64,000 nt of DNA from Rubrivivax sp. (GCA_027485165.1 JAIXRN010000100.1:41527-105526), one strand, 5' to 3'. Positions 34,208 through 43,180 are shown, counted from the stretch's first letter. The notes: generated from the letters alone by a model not told the origin. A program made the numbers and translations.

Positions 34208-35197
34208 ATGAAGATCCTCGTCACCGGAAGCTCTGGTCATCTGGGCGATGCCGTCGTTCGCACGCTGCGTACGCAGGGGTATGCCGTCACTGGCCTCGAC
34301 ATCGTTCCCGCTGCCAGCACGGACGTTCTGGGCTCGATCGTCGATCGCTCGGTCGTCGCGCGCTGCATGCAGGGTGTCGATGCCGTGCTGCACACTGCCA
34401 CCTTGCACAAGCCTCATGTGCACTCGCACAGCCGGCAGGACTTTGTGGATGTCAACGTCACCGGCACGCTGAATTTGCTCGAGGAGGCCGTTGCATCTGG
34501 CGTGCGCGCTTTCGTCTTCACCAGCACGACCAGTGCCTTCGGCGACTCGCTGAGCCCAGCACCACCGGCACCGGCGGCCTGGATCACCGAGGACGTGGCG
34601 CCAGTACCCAAGAACATTTATGGCGTCACCAAAGTGGCTGCCGAAGACTTGTGCCAGCTCTTCCAGCGCAACCATGGCTTGCCGGTGCTGGCGCTGCGCA
34701 CCTCTCGCTTTTTTCCCGAGCAGGACGACAGCGAAAGCCGGCGCAACGGCTTCAACGACCTGAACTTGAAGTTGATCGAGCTGCTGTACCGGCGGGTAGA
34801 CATTCAGGATGTTGTCGACGCGCATCTGTTGGCGCTGCAGCGCGCTCCGGACATAGGCTTTCAGCGGTTCATCGTCAGCGCGACATCGCCGTTCGAGCAG
34901 GCGGACCTAGGCACGCTGCGCGGCCAAGCCTCCGAGGTACTGAGGCGCATCGTCCCCGGCTTTGAGACGGTGTTCCGCGATCGAGGCTGGCGCATGCTGG
35001 AAGACATCGACCGCGTCTACGTGAACGAACGGGCGCGACGGGTGCTTGGCTGGCGACCGCGATACGACTTCGCACAGGCGCTCACCGACCTGATGCACGG
35101 CCGCGATCCACGCAGTCCGCTGACCCACGCCATCGGTCACAAGGGTTACCACCCCGGCCGCGGAGATGGTGGCATCTACTCCGCCCCTATGGGCTGA
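34208..35197 (+). CDS. NAD(P)-dependent epimerase/dehydratase family protein
   Basis: Extended short-chain dehydrogenase/reductase of 329 residues. The N-terminal glycine motif is VTGSSGHLGDAVVRTL, the catalytic Ser/Thr lies in FVFTSTTSAFGDS, and the Tyr-x3-Lys motif is YGVTK. C-terminal features such as DIQDVVDAHLLALQ are usual for sugar-nucleotide epimerases or reductases acting on other carbonyls. Codon use is less GC-biased than its neighbours (more TTG, GCA and CGA-type codons), which may reflect a recent acquisition. Substrate unknown; no operon partner. Confidence 0.85.
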   Translation: MKILVTGSSGHLGDAVVRTLRTQGYAVTGLDIVPAASTDVLGSIVDRSVVARCMQGVDAVLHTATLHKPHVHSHSRQDFVDVNVTGTLNLLEEAVASGVRAFVFTSTTSAFGDSLSPAPPAPAAWITEDVAPVPKNIYGVTKVAAEDLCQLFQRNHGLPVLALRTSRFFPEQDDSESRRNGFNDLNLKLIELLYRRVDIQDVVDAHLLALQRAPDIGFQRFIVSATSPFEQADLGTLRGQASEVLRRIVPGFETVFRDRGWRMLEDIDRVYVNERARRVLGWRPRYDFAQALTDLMHGRDPRSPLTHAIGHKGYHPGRGDGGIYSAPMG

Positions 35198-35335
35198 CGG
35201 GCGCCCACGAAAAACGGCCAGGTGTCCGGCGACACCCGGGTCACGCCAGTCGCATAACGACCTTGCCGTCTGCCGCCGGGCATGTGCACCCCCGCCCGGC
35301 TGCCCTGAAGCCGGCGAAAGGGTCGTGCGCCCGGT

Positions 35336-35566
35336 TCAGCGGGTCGGGGGCGCTTCGTACCGGAAAGCCCGCTCCAGCGGAACGCCGAACACCCGAGCGA
35401 TGCGGAATGCCACTTCCAGCGAGGGCGAATACTTGTTGGCCTCGATGGCCATGATGGTCTGGCGCGTCACGCCGACCTCGTCGGCCAGCCGTTGTTGCGT
35501 CATCTCGCCCGCGGCCGCGCGCAGGGCGCGAATGTCGTTGACGATGCCTCCACCAGCCTTGCCCAT
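35336..35566 (-). CDS. XRE-family helix-turn-helix transcriptional regulator
   Basis: A 76-residue DNA-binding protein made of one HTH_3 domain: NDIRALRAAAGEMTQQRLAD, EVGVTRQTIMAIEANKYSPS (recognition helix), LEVAFRIARVFGVPLERAF. Its ATG (35566-35564) shares one base with the TGA of the upstream membrane gene (TGATG), so the two are translationally coupled. Small regulators of this kind are commonly paired with a DUF2178-like membrane protein. An imperfect inverted repeat upstream of the pair is a candidate operator. Confidence 0.87.
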   Translation of the reverse strand: MGKAGGGIVNDIRALRAAAGEMTQQRLADEVGVTRQTIMAIEANKYSPSLEVAFRIARVFGVPLERAFRYEAPPTR

Positions 35567-36015
35567 CACGACAGCCCGTGCCGATACAGCCACAGCTGGC
35601 TGACGATCTCCACCACTTGGGCCAGCACCCAACCCAGGAGCAGCACATGGGCGAAGGCGAAGTTGCCGCGGGTCAGCACGGCCGTCACCAGTGCCATGAA
35701 GACGCCGCAGGCCAGCACCACACCGCCCATGCGGGCCCCGCGCAGGGCGATGAGTCGGTCGCGCTCGTCGGTGTCGGTGCGCCGGTCGACCAGCGCAATG
35801 CACACGTGCCCCACAACCGAGACAACCACCGCCATGGTCACGGCCAACCCGAACAGGATCACTTGCGTGGGATGGATGGTCAGGGACCGCGGCCGCTCGG
35901 CCGAGTGCACCAGGCCCAAGTGCTCAGGCAACACGATGCCGAAGTACCAGCCGAAGGACAGCAGCAGGGCGCCCAGCATCAGCCAAAGACTCTTCTCATG
36001 GAACGACAGGTTCAT
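35566..36015 (-). CDS. DUF2178-like small membrane protein
   Basis: A 149-residue protein with four hydrophobic segments: WLMLGALLLSFGWYFGIVLP, VILFGLAVTMAVVVSVVGHV, GVVLACGVFMALVTAVLT and FAHVLLLGWVLAQVVEIVSQ. Between segments 2 and 3 is the charged DRRTDTDERDRLIALRGAR, the conserved cytoplasmic loop of DUF2178-type proteins. The ATG at 36015 is preferred over one at 36030. It is the first gene of a two-gene operon with the XRE regulator. Likely a membrane partner that modulates or is controlled by the regulator; exact role unknown. Confidence 0.78.
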   Translation of the reverse strand: MNLSFHEKSLWLMLGALLLSFGWYFGIVLPEHLGLVHSAERPRSLTIHPTQVILFGLAVTMAVVVSVVGHVCIALVDRRTDTDERDRLIALRGARMGGVVLACGVFMALVTAVLTRGNFAFAHVLLLGWVLAQVVEIVSQLWLYRHGLS

Positions 36016-36053
36016 GACGGCTCCTGACATCAAGCCCGTCCCGGGCCGACGCA

Positions 36054-36073
36054 ATGTTAAAAATACTTGACAT
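36054..36073. promoter_or_regulatory. Candidate operator of the XRE/membrane-protein operon
   Basis: ATGTTAA-AAATAC-TTGACAT is an inverted repeat with 7-base arms and one mismatch, 39-58 bases upstream of the membrane gene, in an AT-rich patch unusual here. The spacing and position suit autoregulation by the XRE protein. On the minus strand the same bases could contain promoter elements. Binding is inference. Confidence 0.45.
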
Positions 36074-36307
36074 GGCGAGTGTGCTGGTAACCCAGGCGCA
36101 ATGTCACGTTTTTCATACATAGCCAGGAACGCCGACGCAGCTGGCTTTTCGATGGCTCACCGTCAGACGGTCTCGTTCTTCAAGGCGTCGATCGCTATCA
36201 GGATGGCCGGCCATCCGATGTCGGCCACAAGCGACCGGTCGCTCCGGGCTCATACTGGTCCGCCAGGCGCTGGGCATTGGCATGCTGGTGCGCAAAGGGA
36301 ACAACAC

Positions 36308-37018
36308 ATGAAGATTCTGGGTGTGCTGGGCGGCATGAGCTGGGAGAGCACCGCGATCTACTACCGGCTGTTGAACCAAGGCGTGGCCGCTCGCTTGGGC
36401 GGCCTGCACAGTGCGGAACTGCGGCTTCACAGCGTGGACTTCGCCCGCATGGCTGCGCAGCAGGCCGTCGCCGATTGGGACGCCGCCTTCACGACGCTCG
36501 AGCACGCCGCGCGCGGCTTGGCATCTGCCGGCGCACAGGGCCTGCTGCTGGCCACCAACACCATGCACAAGGGCGCCGACCGCATCGCTGCCGCTGCCGG
36601 TCTGCCCCTGCTGCACATTGCCGACGCCACGGGTGTTGCGCTGCAGAGCGCCGGAATTCAGCACGCTGCTCTGCTGGGCACACGCTTCACGATGGAAGAC
36701 GACGCGATCGTGCGCGGCCGGCTGCAACAGCGTTTTGGCTTGAAAGTGACGGTGCCCGATGCCGCCGGCCGTGCGTTGATGCACCGCATCGTCTTCGAGG
36801 AACTCTGCCGCGGTCAGGTACTGTCGGCCTCGCGTGAAGACGTGGTGGGCCTGATCGCCGAACAAGAGCGCCAAGGCGCGCAAGCGGTGATCCTGGGTTG
36901 TACCGAGATCGGCATGCTCATCAACGACGCATGCAGCCCGCTCCCGACTTTCGACACTTCAGAGGTGCATGCCGCCGCCGCGGTGGACTGGATGCTGGGC
37001 GATGGCTCGCCCAGCTGA
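36308..37018 (+). CDS. Aspartate/glutamate racemase family protein
   Basis: A 236-residue PLP-independent racemase fold: MKILGVLGGMSWESTAIYYR, LLATNTMHKGADRI (first catalytic residue region, Thr in NTMH as in the E. coli YgeA type) and AVILGCTEIGMLI (second catalytic Cys). FDTSEVHAAAAVDWML closes the domain. The ATG at 36308 is supported by the family start; upstream in-frame sequence is not similar. Probably racemises an amino acid such as Glu, Asp or a broader set; which one cannot be told. Monocistronic as far as can be seen. Confidence 0.87.
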   Translation: MKILGVLGGMSWESTAIYYRLLNQGVAARLGGLHSAELRLHSVDFARMAAQQAVADWDAAFTTLEHAARGLASAGAQGLLLATNTMHKGADRIAAAAGLPLLHIADATGVALQSAGIQHAALLGTRFTMEDDAIVRGRLQQRFGLKVTVPDAAGRALMHRIVFEELCRGQVLSASREDVVGLIAEQERQGAQAVILGCTEIGMLINDACSPLPTFDTSEVHAAAAVDWMLGDGSPS

Positions 37019-37182
37019 CCGCAGGCACCTGTCGGCCAACTCGCTGGCCGATCGAGCTTGTTGCGCTCTGAATGCATGTTGTAGCCAGCACGCTTGCCCT
37101 GAACTCGAATATTGGCGAGAGCGCGCAGTCGGTCACCCGGTGCCGGATGACGGGCGGCGCCTGCGTCAGCGGAACTTCACAC

Positions 37183-37523
37183 TCACCTTTGTGTTTCCCG
37201 GAAGCCGAGCACGCCCAGGCGCGCGCCCGCGTTGTTGACCACCAGCACCGCTGCCGTGATCTGGCTCGGGTCTTCGACCAGCGTGTCGGGCAGCTCGATG
37301 AAAGGGCGCACGTTGCTCAGCGCCTTCAGCACCTCTAGGGGTGCGCGCGCGTCATGGCCTTGTAGCTCGCCACTTTGCCATGCGTAGGCGCCAGCGCAGT
37401 GACGAACTTGCGTGCACCGCAAGCAGAGCCTGCCATCGTCATGCCCGCGTCGGCCATGGACAAGGTCTGCAGCGCCACGTACCGCCGAGCTTTGTCGACG
37501 ACCTCCGCGAGGCTGGGGCACGT
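37183..37523 (-). pseudogene. 2-keto-4-pentenoate hydratase (MhpD)-family remnant
   Basis: Two broken pieces of a fumarylacetoacetate-hydrolase-like hydratase are seen. Bases 37523-37335 in one frame read CPSLAEVVDKARRYVALQ, then AGSACGARKFVTALAPTHGK and VASYKAM, and hit a TAG; the next frame (ending 37183) reads APLEVLKALSNVRPFIELPD, then ITAAVLVVNNAGARLGVLGF. The order matches N- and C-terminal parts of the family, with about 110 middle residues missing plus a frameshift. No intact start is found. Identification is from recalled family motifs. Confidence 0.62.
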
Positions 37524-37687
37524 TCGTCGCCTGACGACCGTCCGTCGCGGCTATGCAGGGCTGCTGCGGCGGGGTCCCGCACGGGACCAGCACGTCGAAA
37601 CCGACGCCTCGACCGAGCGGCGGAGCGTCGGTAGAAGTGCAGGTATCGACGAAAAACTTATCCGAGCTGTTGATGCCGTTGGCAGCT

Positions 37688-37777
37688 TGGCGGAAGCGGT
37701 GAGATTCGAACTCACGGACGGGATAAACCGTCGCCGGTTTTCAAGACCGGTGCCTTAAACCGCTCGGCCACGCTTCC
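37688..37777 (-). tRNA. tRNA-Ser (UGA anticodon)
   Basis: On the minus strand the molecule begins GGAAGCG at 37777 and ends CGCTTCC-G-CCA at 37688, with the 7-base acceptor stem fully paired and CCA encoded. The anticodon stem CCGGT/ACCGG closes a loop CTTGAAA with anticodon TGA, reading UCA. The long variable arm and the TTCGAAT T-loop are as in type II tRNA-Ser. Length is 90 including CCA. It marks the end of the accessory region. Confidence 0.95.
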
Positions 37778-37807
37778 AACGCTGGCGCCGATTGTAGGCG
37801 GGGCACA

Positions 37808-38254
37808 ATGGTCGGCATGCCCGTCAATGTTTCCACGTTCCCTGCAGCCGAGCTGTTGCGCTTGGTAGTGAAGGACGGTGTCCACCTGGGCAGCCTGCCT
37901 GCGGCCCAACTGCCGCTGGCACTGGGCTGTGCCTGGGCCGCGCTGTCGGCCCAGGTCTACACCGAAGCGCAGGTCAACCAGGCGCTGAAGGCGGCCCTGG
38001 CCGGTCCGGCCTGCTGGCTGGACACCGACCATGTGGAACTGCGCCGCTGGCTGGTGGACGCCGGATGGGTGGTGCGCGACGGCTACGGCCGCGCCTACCA
38101 GCCCGTACCGGCTGCGCAATTGCCGCCAGCCCTGCACGCCGTCGCACAGGGCTGGCAGGCACTGGGCCCGGTGGCCGAATGGGTGGCCCAGGCGAGGGCG
38201 CAGCACCAGCAGCAGCGCACCGCCCGCCGGCAGGCCTGGCAGCAGCAGGTATGA
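37808..38254 (+). CDS. DUF2087-domain protein
   Basis: A 148-residue protein starting at ATG 37808 (an ATG three codons later is also possible). Residues about 50-98 match the DUF2087 pattern: YTEAQVNQALKAAL, DHVELRRWLVDAGWVVRDGY and GRAYQPV, a small winged-helix-like module. The N-terminal part resembles the region found with it in helix-turn-helix proteins. Its TGA overlaps the ATG of tadA (ATGA), so it is the first gene of the run tadA, LD-carboxypeptidase and ABC transporter. A DNA- or RNA-binding role is plausible but unproven. Confidence 0.82.
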   Translation: MVGMPVNVSTFPAAELLRLVVKDGVHLGSLPAAQLPLALGCAWAALSAQVYTEAQVNQALKAALAGPACWLDTDHVELRRWLVDAGWVVRDGYGRAYQPVPAAQLPPALHAVAQGWQALGPVAEWVAQARAQHQQQRTARRQAWQQQV

Positions 38255-38961
38255 AGCCGCTGATGGCCGATGCCGACCCGGCCCCCGCTGGCACAGAGGC
38301 AGCGGCCCAGCAGGCCGCCCGCCAGGCGGTGCTGGATGAATACGGCATGCGCCTGGCGCTGGACCAGGCGCAGAACGCCTGGCTGGTGGGCGAAGTGCCG
38401 GTGGGTGCCGTCATAGCCCGGCCGGGCCCCAATGGGCTGCAAGTGGTGGCCACCGGCTACAACCGGCCCATCACCACGCACGACCCCACCGCGCATGCCG
38501 AGATCGTGGCGCTGCGCCATGCCGCCACGCTGCTGGAAAACTATCGCCTGCCCGACTGCACGCTGTACGTGACGCTGGAACCTTGCGCCATGTGTGCGAT
38601 GGCCCTGCTGCACGCGCGCCTGGCCCGCGTCGTCTACGGCACGCCCGACCCCAAGACCGGCGCCGCCGGTTCCGTGCTGCACCTGTTCAACGAGCCGCGC
38701 CTGAACCACCACACCACCCTGGAAGGCGGTGTGCTGGCCCCGGCCTGCGGCGCGCTGCTGCGCGACTTCTTTGCCCAGCGGCGCGCGCAGCAGCGCGCCG
38801 AACGCGAAGCCCGGCGCGGGCCTGCCAGCCTTCCCGCGCCGGTGTCCGACGCCGCGGACCTGGACCCGCCGTCGCCCACGGCCTGGCCCGCCGATATGGC
38901 CCCCATCCCCACCGCCGAGACCCTGGAAATCGACCTGCCGGCGGGCCCCGTTTCCCGATGA
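38251..38961 (+). CDS. tadA: tRNA-specific adenosine deaminase
   Basis: Converts A34 to inosine in tRNA-Arg(ACG). The 236-residue protein has the cytidine/deoxycytidylate deaminase fold: HAEIVAL (zinc His and catalytic Glu) and the PCAMC zinc motif in LEPCAMCAMALLHARL, with VYGTPDPKTGAAGSV and LNHH further on. About 50 proline/alanine-rich residues extend beyond the usual end, and a 35-residue N-terminal extension precedes the domain. An ATG at codon 5 is an alternative start. Overlaps neighbours on both sides by ATGA. Confidence 0.93.
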   Translation: MKPLMADADPAPAGTEAAAQQAARQAVLDEYGMRLALDQAQNAWLVGEVPVGAVIARPGPNGLQVVATGYNRPITTHDPTAHAEIVALRHAATLLENYRLPDCTLYVTLEPCAMCAMALLHARLARVVYGTPDPKTGAAGSVLHLFNEPRLNHHTTLEGGVLAPACGALLRDFFAQRRAQQRAEREARRGPASLPAPVSDAADLDPPSPTAWPADMAPIPTAETLEIDLPAGPVSR

Positions 38962-39944
38962 GCCCCGCCCGCAACCGGCCCTTGCCTGTGCCTTCTTCCC
39001 GTTCTTCTTCCGCTCCTTCGGCCGCGCCCGCCGCGCCGCTGTCACTACAGCTGTTTTCGCCCAGCGGCGTGTTGGCCCGGCCAGCTGCGCTGAGCCTGGC
39101 TGCCCGCCGGTTGAAAGCCTGCGGCTTTCAGGTGGTGGAAGACGAAGCCGCCCGCGCGCGCCACCAGCGCCTGGCCGGCCCTGACGACGTGCGCCTGGCC
39201 GCGCTGCACCGCGTGGCGGCGGCCGCACCCAGCGTGGCCATGGCCACGCGCGGCGGCTACGGCCTTTCGCGCCTGCTCGACCGCATCGACTGGCCGCTGC
39301 TGGCCCGCAGCGTGGAACGCGGCACGCGCTGGGTGGGGCACAGCGACTTCACCGCCCTGCACATTGGTCTGCTGGCGCACACCGGCGCCGGCAGCTGGGC
39401 CGGCCCCATGGCCACCGACGACTTCGGCCGTGCCGAAGACGCCGGTGGTGTCGACGATGTCACGCGAGACTGCTTCATCGAAGCGATGACGGGCGAACTG
39501 GAAGCCGTGGGCTTTCGCACCGAAGCCAGCTTCGACAGCCTGCAGCTGCGCGGCCGGCTGTGGGGGGGCAACCTGAGCATGCTGCTGTCGATGCTGGGCA
39601 CGCCGCACTGGCCGTCAGCACGCACCATCAAGGGCGGCGTGTTGTTCATCGAAGACGTCAACGAACACCCCTACCGCATTGAACGTGGCTTGCTGCAGCT
39701 GCACCAGGCCGGCGTGCTGGGGGCGCAGAAGGCTGTGCTGCTGGGGCAATTCAGCGCCTGGAAACCCTCGCCGCTGGACCGCGGCTACACGCTGAAGACG
39801 GTGGTGGCACATCTGCGTTCACTCCTGTCGGTGCCGCTGATCACCGGGCTGCCGTTCGGCCATGTGCCCACCAAGCTGACGCTGCCGGTCGGCCGCACGG
39901 TACAGCTGCTGGTGCAGGGGCGCGACGCGCTGATCGGGTGGTGA
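38958..39944 (+). CDS. ldcA: LD-carboxypeptidase (S66 peptidase, LdcA/MccF-like)
   Basis: Cytoplasmic serine peptidase of 328 residues that trims the terminal D-Ala from murein tetrapeptides, or in MccF relatives cleaves microcin C. The catalytic triad positions are visible: Ser in RWVGHSDFTALH (normally GxSD), Glu in LFIEDVNEHPYRIER, and His in GLPFGHVPTKLTLPVG. The start ATG overlaps the tadA stop and the stop overlaps the ATG of the substrate-binding protein. The link with an oligopeptide importer suggests muropeptide recycling; microcin immunity is an alternative. Confidence 0.9.
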   Translation: MSPARNRPLPVPSSRSSSAPSAAPAAPLSLQLFSPSGVLARPAALSLAARRLKACGFQVVEDEAARARHQRLAGPDDVRLAALHRVAAAAPSVAMATRGGYGLSRLLDRIDWPLLARSVERGTRWVGHSDFTALHIGLLAHTGAGSWAGPMATDDFGRAEDAGGVDDVTRDCFIEAMTGELEAVGFRTEASFDSLQLRGRLWGGNLSMLLSMLGTPHWPSARTIKGGVLFIEDVNEHPYRIERGLLQLHQAGVLGAQKAVLLGQFSAWKPSPLDRGYTLKTVVAHLRSLLSVPLITGLPFGHVPTKLTLPVGRTVQLLVQGRDALIGW

Positions 39945-42175
39945 TGCGCCATTGCCTGCTGGCGCTGTGGCTGGGCTGCTTGCTGCTGCTGGCGGCGTGC
40001 AACAACCAACCCTGGCCGGCCGACGCGGCCGCGCGCAACACGCTGTTCACGGCCGTGATCGAGAACTCGCCGCGGCACCTGGACCCCACGGCTTCCTATT
40101 GGAACAACGAGACCCCGTTCACCTACCAGATCTACGAAACTGCCTACGGCTACCACTACCTGAAGCGCCCGTTCCAGTTGCAACCCAAGCTGGCAGTCGC
40201 CGTGGCCAAGCCGCGCTATGTCGGCGCCGACGGGCAGCCCCTGCCCGAAGACGCCCCGGCCGACCAGGTTGCTGAAAGCATCTACGACATCCGCATCAAG
40301 CCCGGCGTGCGCTTTCAGCCGCACCCCGCCTTTGCGCTGGACGAACAGGGCCGCCACCGCTACCACGGCCTGCCGCCGGGCGCTTTAGGCGAACGCCGCA
40401 CGCCGCTGGACTTCGAACACCAGGGCACGCGCGAACTGGTGGCCGAAGACTTCGTTTATGCCCTGAAGCGCCAGGCCACCACGCGCATCACCGCGCCCAT
40501 CTTCAGCGTGTTTGCCGACGTGATCGTGGGCCTGCGCGACTACGCCGCCGTCATCAAGGCCGAAGACCAGCGCCTGCGCGCCGGGCTGGACCCGGCCAGC
40601 CTGGACAAGCCGTTTCTCGACTTCCGCAAGTTCCCGCTGGCCGGTGCCACGGCGCCGGAACCGCATCTGCTGCGCCTGCGCATCAAGGGCAAGAACCCGC
40701 AGTGGAACTACTGGATGCAGATCACCTTCACCGCGCCGGTGCCCTGGGAAGCCGACGCCTTCTATGCCAACCCGGGCTTTGCCGAACGCAGCCTGACGCT
40801 GGACAGCTGGCCCGTAGGCACGGGCCCGTACATGCTGGTGGAAAACGTCAAGGACCTGCGCCTGGCGATGGTGCGCAACCCCCACTACCGCGGCGACCCC
40901 TACCCCTGCGAAGGCGAGCCCGCCGACCGCGCCGCTGGCCTGCTGGCCGACTGCGGCAAGCCCACGCCCTTCATCGACCGCATGGAATTCGCGGTCGAAC
41001 GCGAAGAAGTGTCGCGGCGCGGCAAGTTCCGTCAGGGGTACTACGACATCGAAGTCTTCGAACGCGTGGACACCGGCATGGACTACCTGGTGGCCATGCA
41101 GGACAGCGAAGACGTGCGCCGCGAGTACCGTGAAAAGGGCTTCCGCCTGAACCGCGACAGCGACGTCAACAGCTACTTCATCGGCTTCAACATGCTGGAC
41201 CCGCTGCTGGGCCACGGCAAGAACGCCGCCGACGCTGAACGCAGCCGCAAGCTGCGCCAGGCCATCGGCATCGCCATCGACTGGGAGGAATACAGCAAGA
41301 TCTTCCCGAAGAAGTCTGGCGTAGCCGCCATGGGCCCGGTCCCGCCGGGCATCTTCGGTTCACGCGAGGGCACGCGCGCCGGCCTGAACCCGGTCACCCA
41401 CACCTGGGTGGAAGACGCCAGCCTGCCGGCAGGCGGCCGCGCCGTGCGCCGGCCGATTGCCGATGCGAAGCGGCTGCTGGCAGAAGCAGGCTATGCCAAT
41501 GGTCGTGACGAACGCAACGGCAAGCCGCTGGTGCTGAACTACGACGTCTACTACCCGGCCACGCCGGAACGCAAACCCGAGATCGACTGGGTGGTGCGCC
41601 AGTTCGCCAAGCTGGGCATCCAGCTGGAAGTGCGGGCCACCGACAACAACCAGTTCCAGGACAAGGTGCGCAAGGGCCAGTACCAGGTGTTCTGGCTGGG
41701 CTGGAACGCCGACTACCCCGACGCCGAGAACTTCCTCTTCCTGCTGTACAGCAAGGCCGGCAAGACGCTCTACGACGGCGAGAACACGGCCAACTACAAC
41801 AGCCCCGAATACGACCGCCTGTTTGAACAGATGAAGGTGCTGGAAGACGGGCCCGACAAGCAGGCGCTGATCGATCAGCTGGTGGCCATCACCCAGCAGG
41901 ACATGCCCTGGACCATGGGCTTCTTTCCTTACGCATCGGCCGCCACCCAGGGCTGGGTGCTGAACTACAAGCCGGCGGTGATGATCCGCGACCATGGCCG
42001 CTATTTGCGGCTGGACGTGCCCCGCCGCACGGCCGCGCAGGCGGCCTGGAACGCCCCCGTCTGGTGGCCGCTGGTCGCTGGCGGCGCCTTGCTGCTGCTG
42101 GCCCTGTGGGGTGGCCGCCGCGTGCTGCGCCGGCGCGAACAGACCGACGCCCGTGGCCGGCTGAAGCCGCAGTGA
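39944..42175 (+). CDS. ABC transporter substrate-binding lipoprotein (oligopeptide type) with C-terminal membrane anchor
   Basis: A 743-residue member of the SBP_bac_5 family. The start MRHCLLALWLGCLLLLAAC has a lipobox (LLAAC). Family motifs include YDIRIKPGVRFQ, LAMVRNPHYRG and QVFWLGWNADYPDAENFL. It is longer than typical (about 540) and ends with one hydrophobic segment (WWPLVAGGALLLLALWGG) and a basic tail, giving two membrane attachments. The ATG shares one base with the LD-carboxypeptidase stop; upstream GTGs at 39938 and 39941 are less likely. Likely peptides or muropeptides. Confidence 0.88.
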   Translation: MRHCLLALWLGCLLLLAACNNQPWPADAAARNTLFTAVIENSPRHLDPTASYWNNETPFTYQIYETAYGYHYLKRPFQLQPKLAVAVAKPRYVGADGQPLPEDAPADQVAESIYDIRIKPGVRFQPHPAFALDEQGRHRYHGLPPGALGERRTPLDFEHQGTRELVAEDFVYALKRQATTRITAPIFSVFADVIVGLRDYAAVIKAEDQRLRAGLDPASLDKPFLDFRKFPLAGATAPEPHLLRLRIKGKNPQWNYWMQITFTAPVPWEADAFYANPGFAERSLTLDSWPVGTGPYMLVENVKDLRLAMVRNPHYRGDPYPCEGEPADRAAGLLADCGKPTPFIDRMEFAVEREEVSRRGKFRQGYYDIEVFERVDTGMDYLVAMQDSEDVRREYREKGFRLNRDSDVNSYFIGFNMLDPLLGHGKNAADAERSRKLRQAIGIAIDWEEYSKIFPKKSGVAAMGPVPPGIFGSREGTRAGLNPVTHTWVEDASLPAGGRAVRRPIADAKRLLAEAGYANGRDERNGKPLVLNYDVYYPATPERKPEIDWVVRQFAKLGIQLEVRATDNNQFQDKVRKGQYQVFWLGWNADYPDAENFLFLLYSKAGKTLYDGENTANYNSPEYDRLFEQMKVLEDGPDKQALIDQLVAITQQDMPWTMGFFPYASAATQGWVLNYKPAVMIRDHGRYLRLDVPRRTAAQAAWNAPVWWPLVAGGALLLLALWGGRRVLRRREQTDARGRLKPQ

Positions 42176-42196
42176 GCAGACGATGACGCCGCAACG

Positions 42197-43180
42197 ATGC
42201 TGAACTTCATCGCCCGACGCCTGGTGTACGGCGTGCTGATCCTGCTGGGGGTGAACCTGCTCACCTTCATGCTGTTCTTCACCGTCAACACGCCCGATGA
42301 CATGGCGCGGCTGAACCTGGGCGGCAAGCGCGTGACGCAGGAAGCCATCGACAAGTGGAAGGGCGAACGCGGCTACGACAAGCCGCTGTACGTCAACCGG
42401 CAGGCCCAGGGCGCGGCACAGCTGACTGAAACGATCTTCTGGGAACGCAGCGTTTCGCTGTTTGCGCTGCAGTTCGGCCGCGCCGACGGCGAAAGCGCCG
42501 GCGACATCGGGCCCGAGGTGGCTTCACGCATGGCGGTGAGCCTGCAGCTGGCGCTGCCGCTGTTCGTGCTGCAGGTCATCGCCAGCACCGCGTTTGCGCT
42601 GCTGCTGGTGATGTTCAGACATTCGCGGCTCGACTTCTGGGGCGTGGTGGCCTGCGTGCTGATGCTGTCGATCAGCAGTCTTTTCTACATCATCGTGGGC
42701 CAGTACTTCTTCTCGCGCCTGCTGAAACTGGCGCCGTTGTCGGGCTACGCGCCAGGGCTGGACGCCATCAGGTTCCTGCTGCTGCCGGTGCTACTGTCGC
42801 TGGTGGCGCGGCTGGGGGGCGAAGCGCGCCTGTACCGCGCCATGTTCCTGGAAGAGATGGGCAAGGACTACGTGCGCACCGCACGCGCCAAGGGCCTGTC
42901 GGAAACCGTGGTGCTGGTGCGGCATGTGCTGCGCAATGCGCTCATTCCCATCATCACCAGCGCCGGCAGCTACCTGCCGTATGTCTTCCTGGGCAGCCTG
43001 GTGTTCGAAAGCTTCTTCGGCCTGCCAGGGCTGGGCGCCTACGTGATCGAAGCCATCAGCAAGCAGGACTTCGCAGTCGTGCGCACGATGGTGTTCCTGG
43101 GTTCGCTGCTCTACATCTTCAGCTTCGTGCTCATCGACGTGGCTTACAGCTGGGTCGACCCGCGGGTGCGTTTGTCATGA
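42197..43180 (+). CDS. ABC transporter permease (DppB/YejB-type)
   Basis: A 327-residue inner-membrane permease. The N-terminus MLNFIARRLVYGVLILLGVN is typical of DppB/YejB. The BPD_transp_1 loop that binds the ATPase is in YVRTARAKGLSETVVLVRHV (EAA-type: ARAKGL). Periplasmic insertion between helices 1 and 2 (about residues 40-110) is as in YejB. Starts 21 bases after the binding-protein gene and overlaps the next permease by ATGA. Confidence 0.92.
   Translation: MLNFIARRLVYGVLILLGVNLLTFMLFFTVNTPDDMARLNLGGKRVTQEAIDKWKGERGYDKPLYVNRQAQGAAQLTETIFWERSVSLFALQFGRADGESAGDIGPEVASRMAVSLQLALPLFVLQVIASTAFALLLVMFRHSRLDFWGVVACVLMLSISSLFYIIVGQYFFSRLLKLAPLSGYAPGLDAIRFLLLPVLLSLVARLGGEARLYRAMFLEEMGKDYVRTARAKGLSETVVLVRHVLRNALIPIITSAGSYLPYVFLGSLVFESFFGLPGLGAYVIEAISKQDFAVVRTMVFLGSLLYIFSFVLIDVAYSWVDPRVRLS

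Noticed and set aside
36101..36307. N-terminal extension of the racemase gene
   Set aside because: The family begins at MKILGVLGGMSWES; upstream codons look random and hold the upstream operon's promoter region.
37688..37777. Integrative element attached at tRNA-Ser
   Set aside because: No integrase, and no copy of the tRNA 3' end was noticed in the flanking accessory region.
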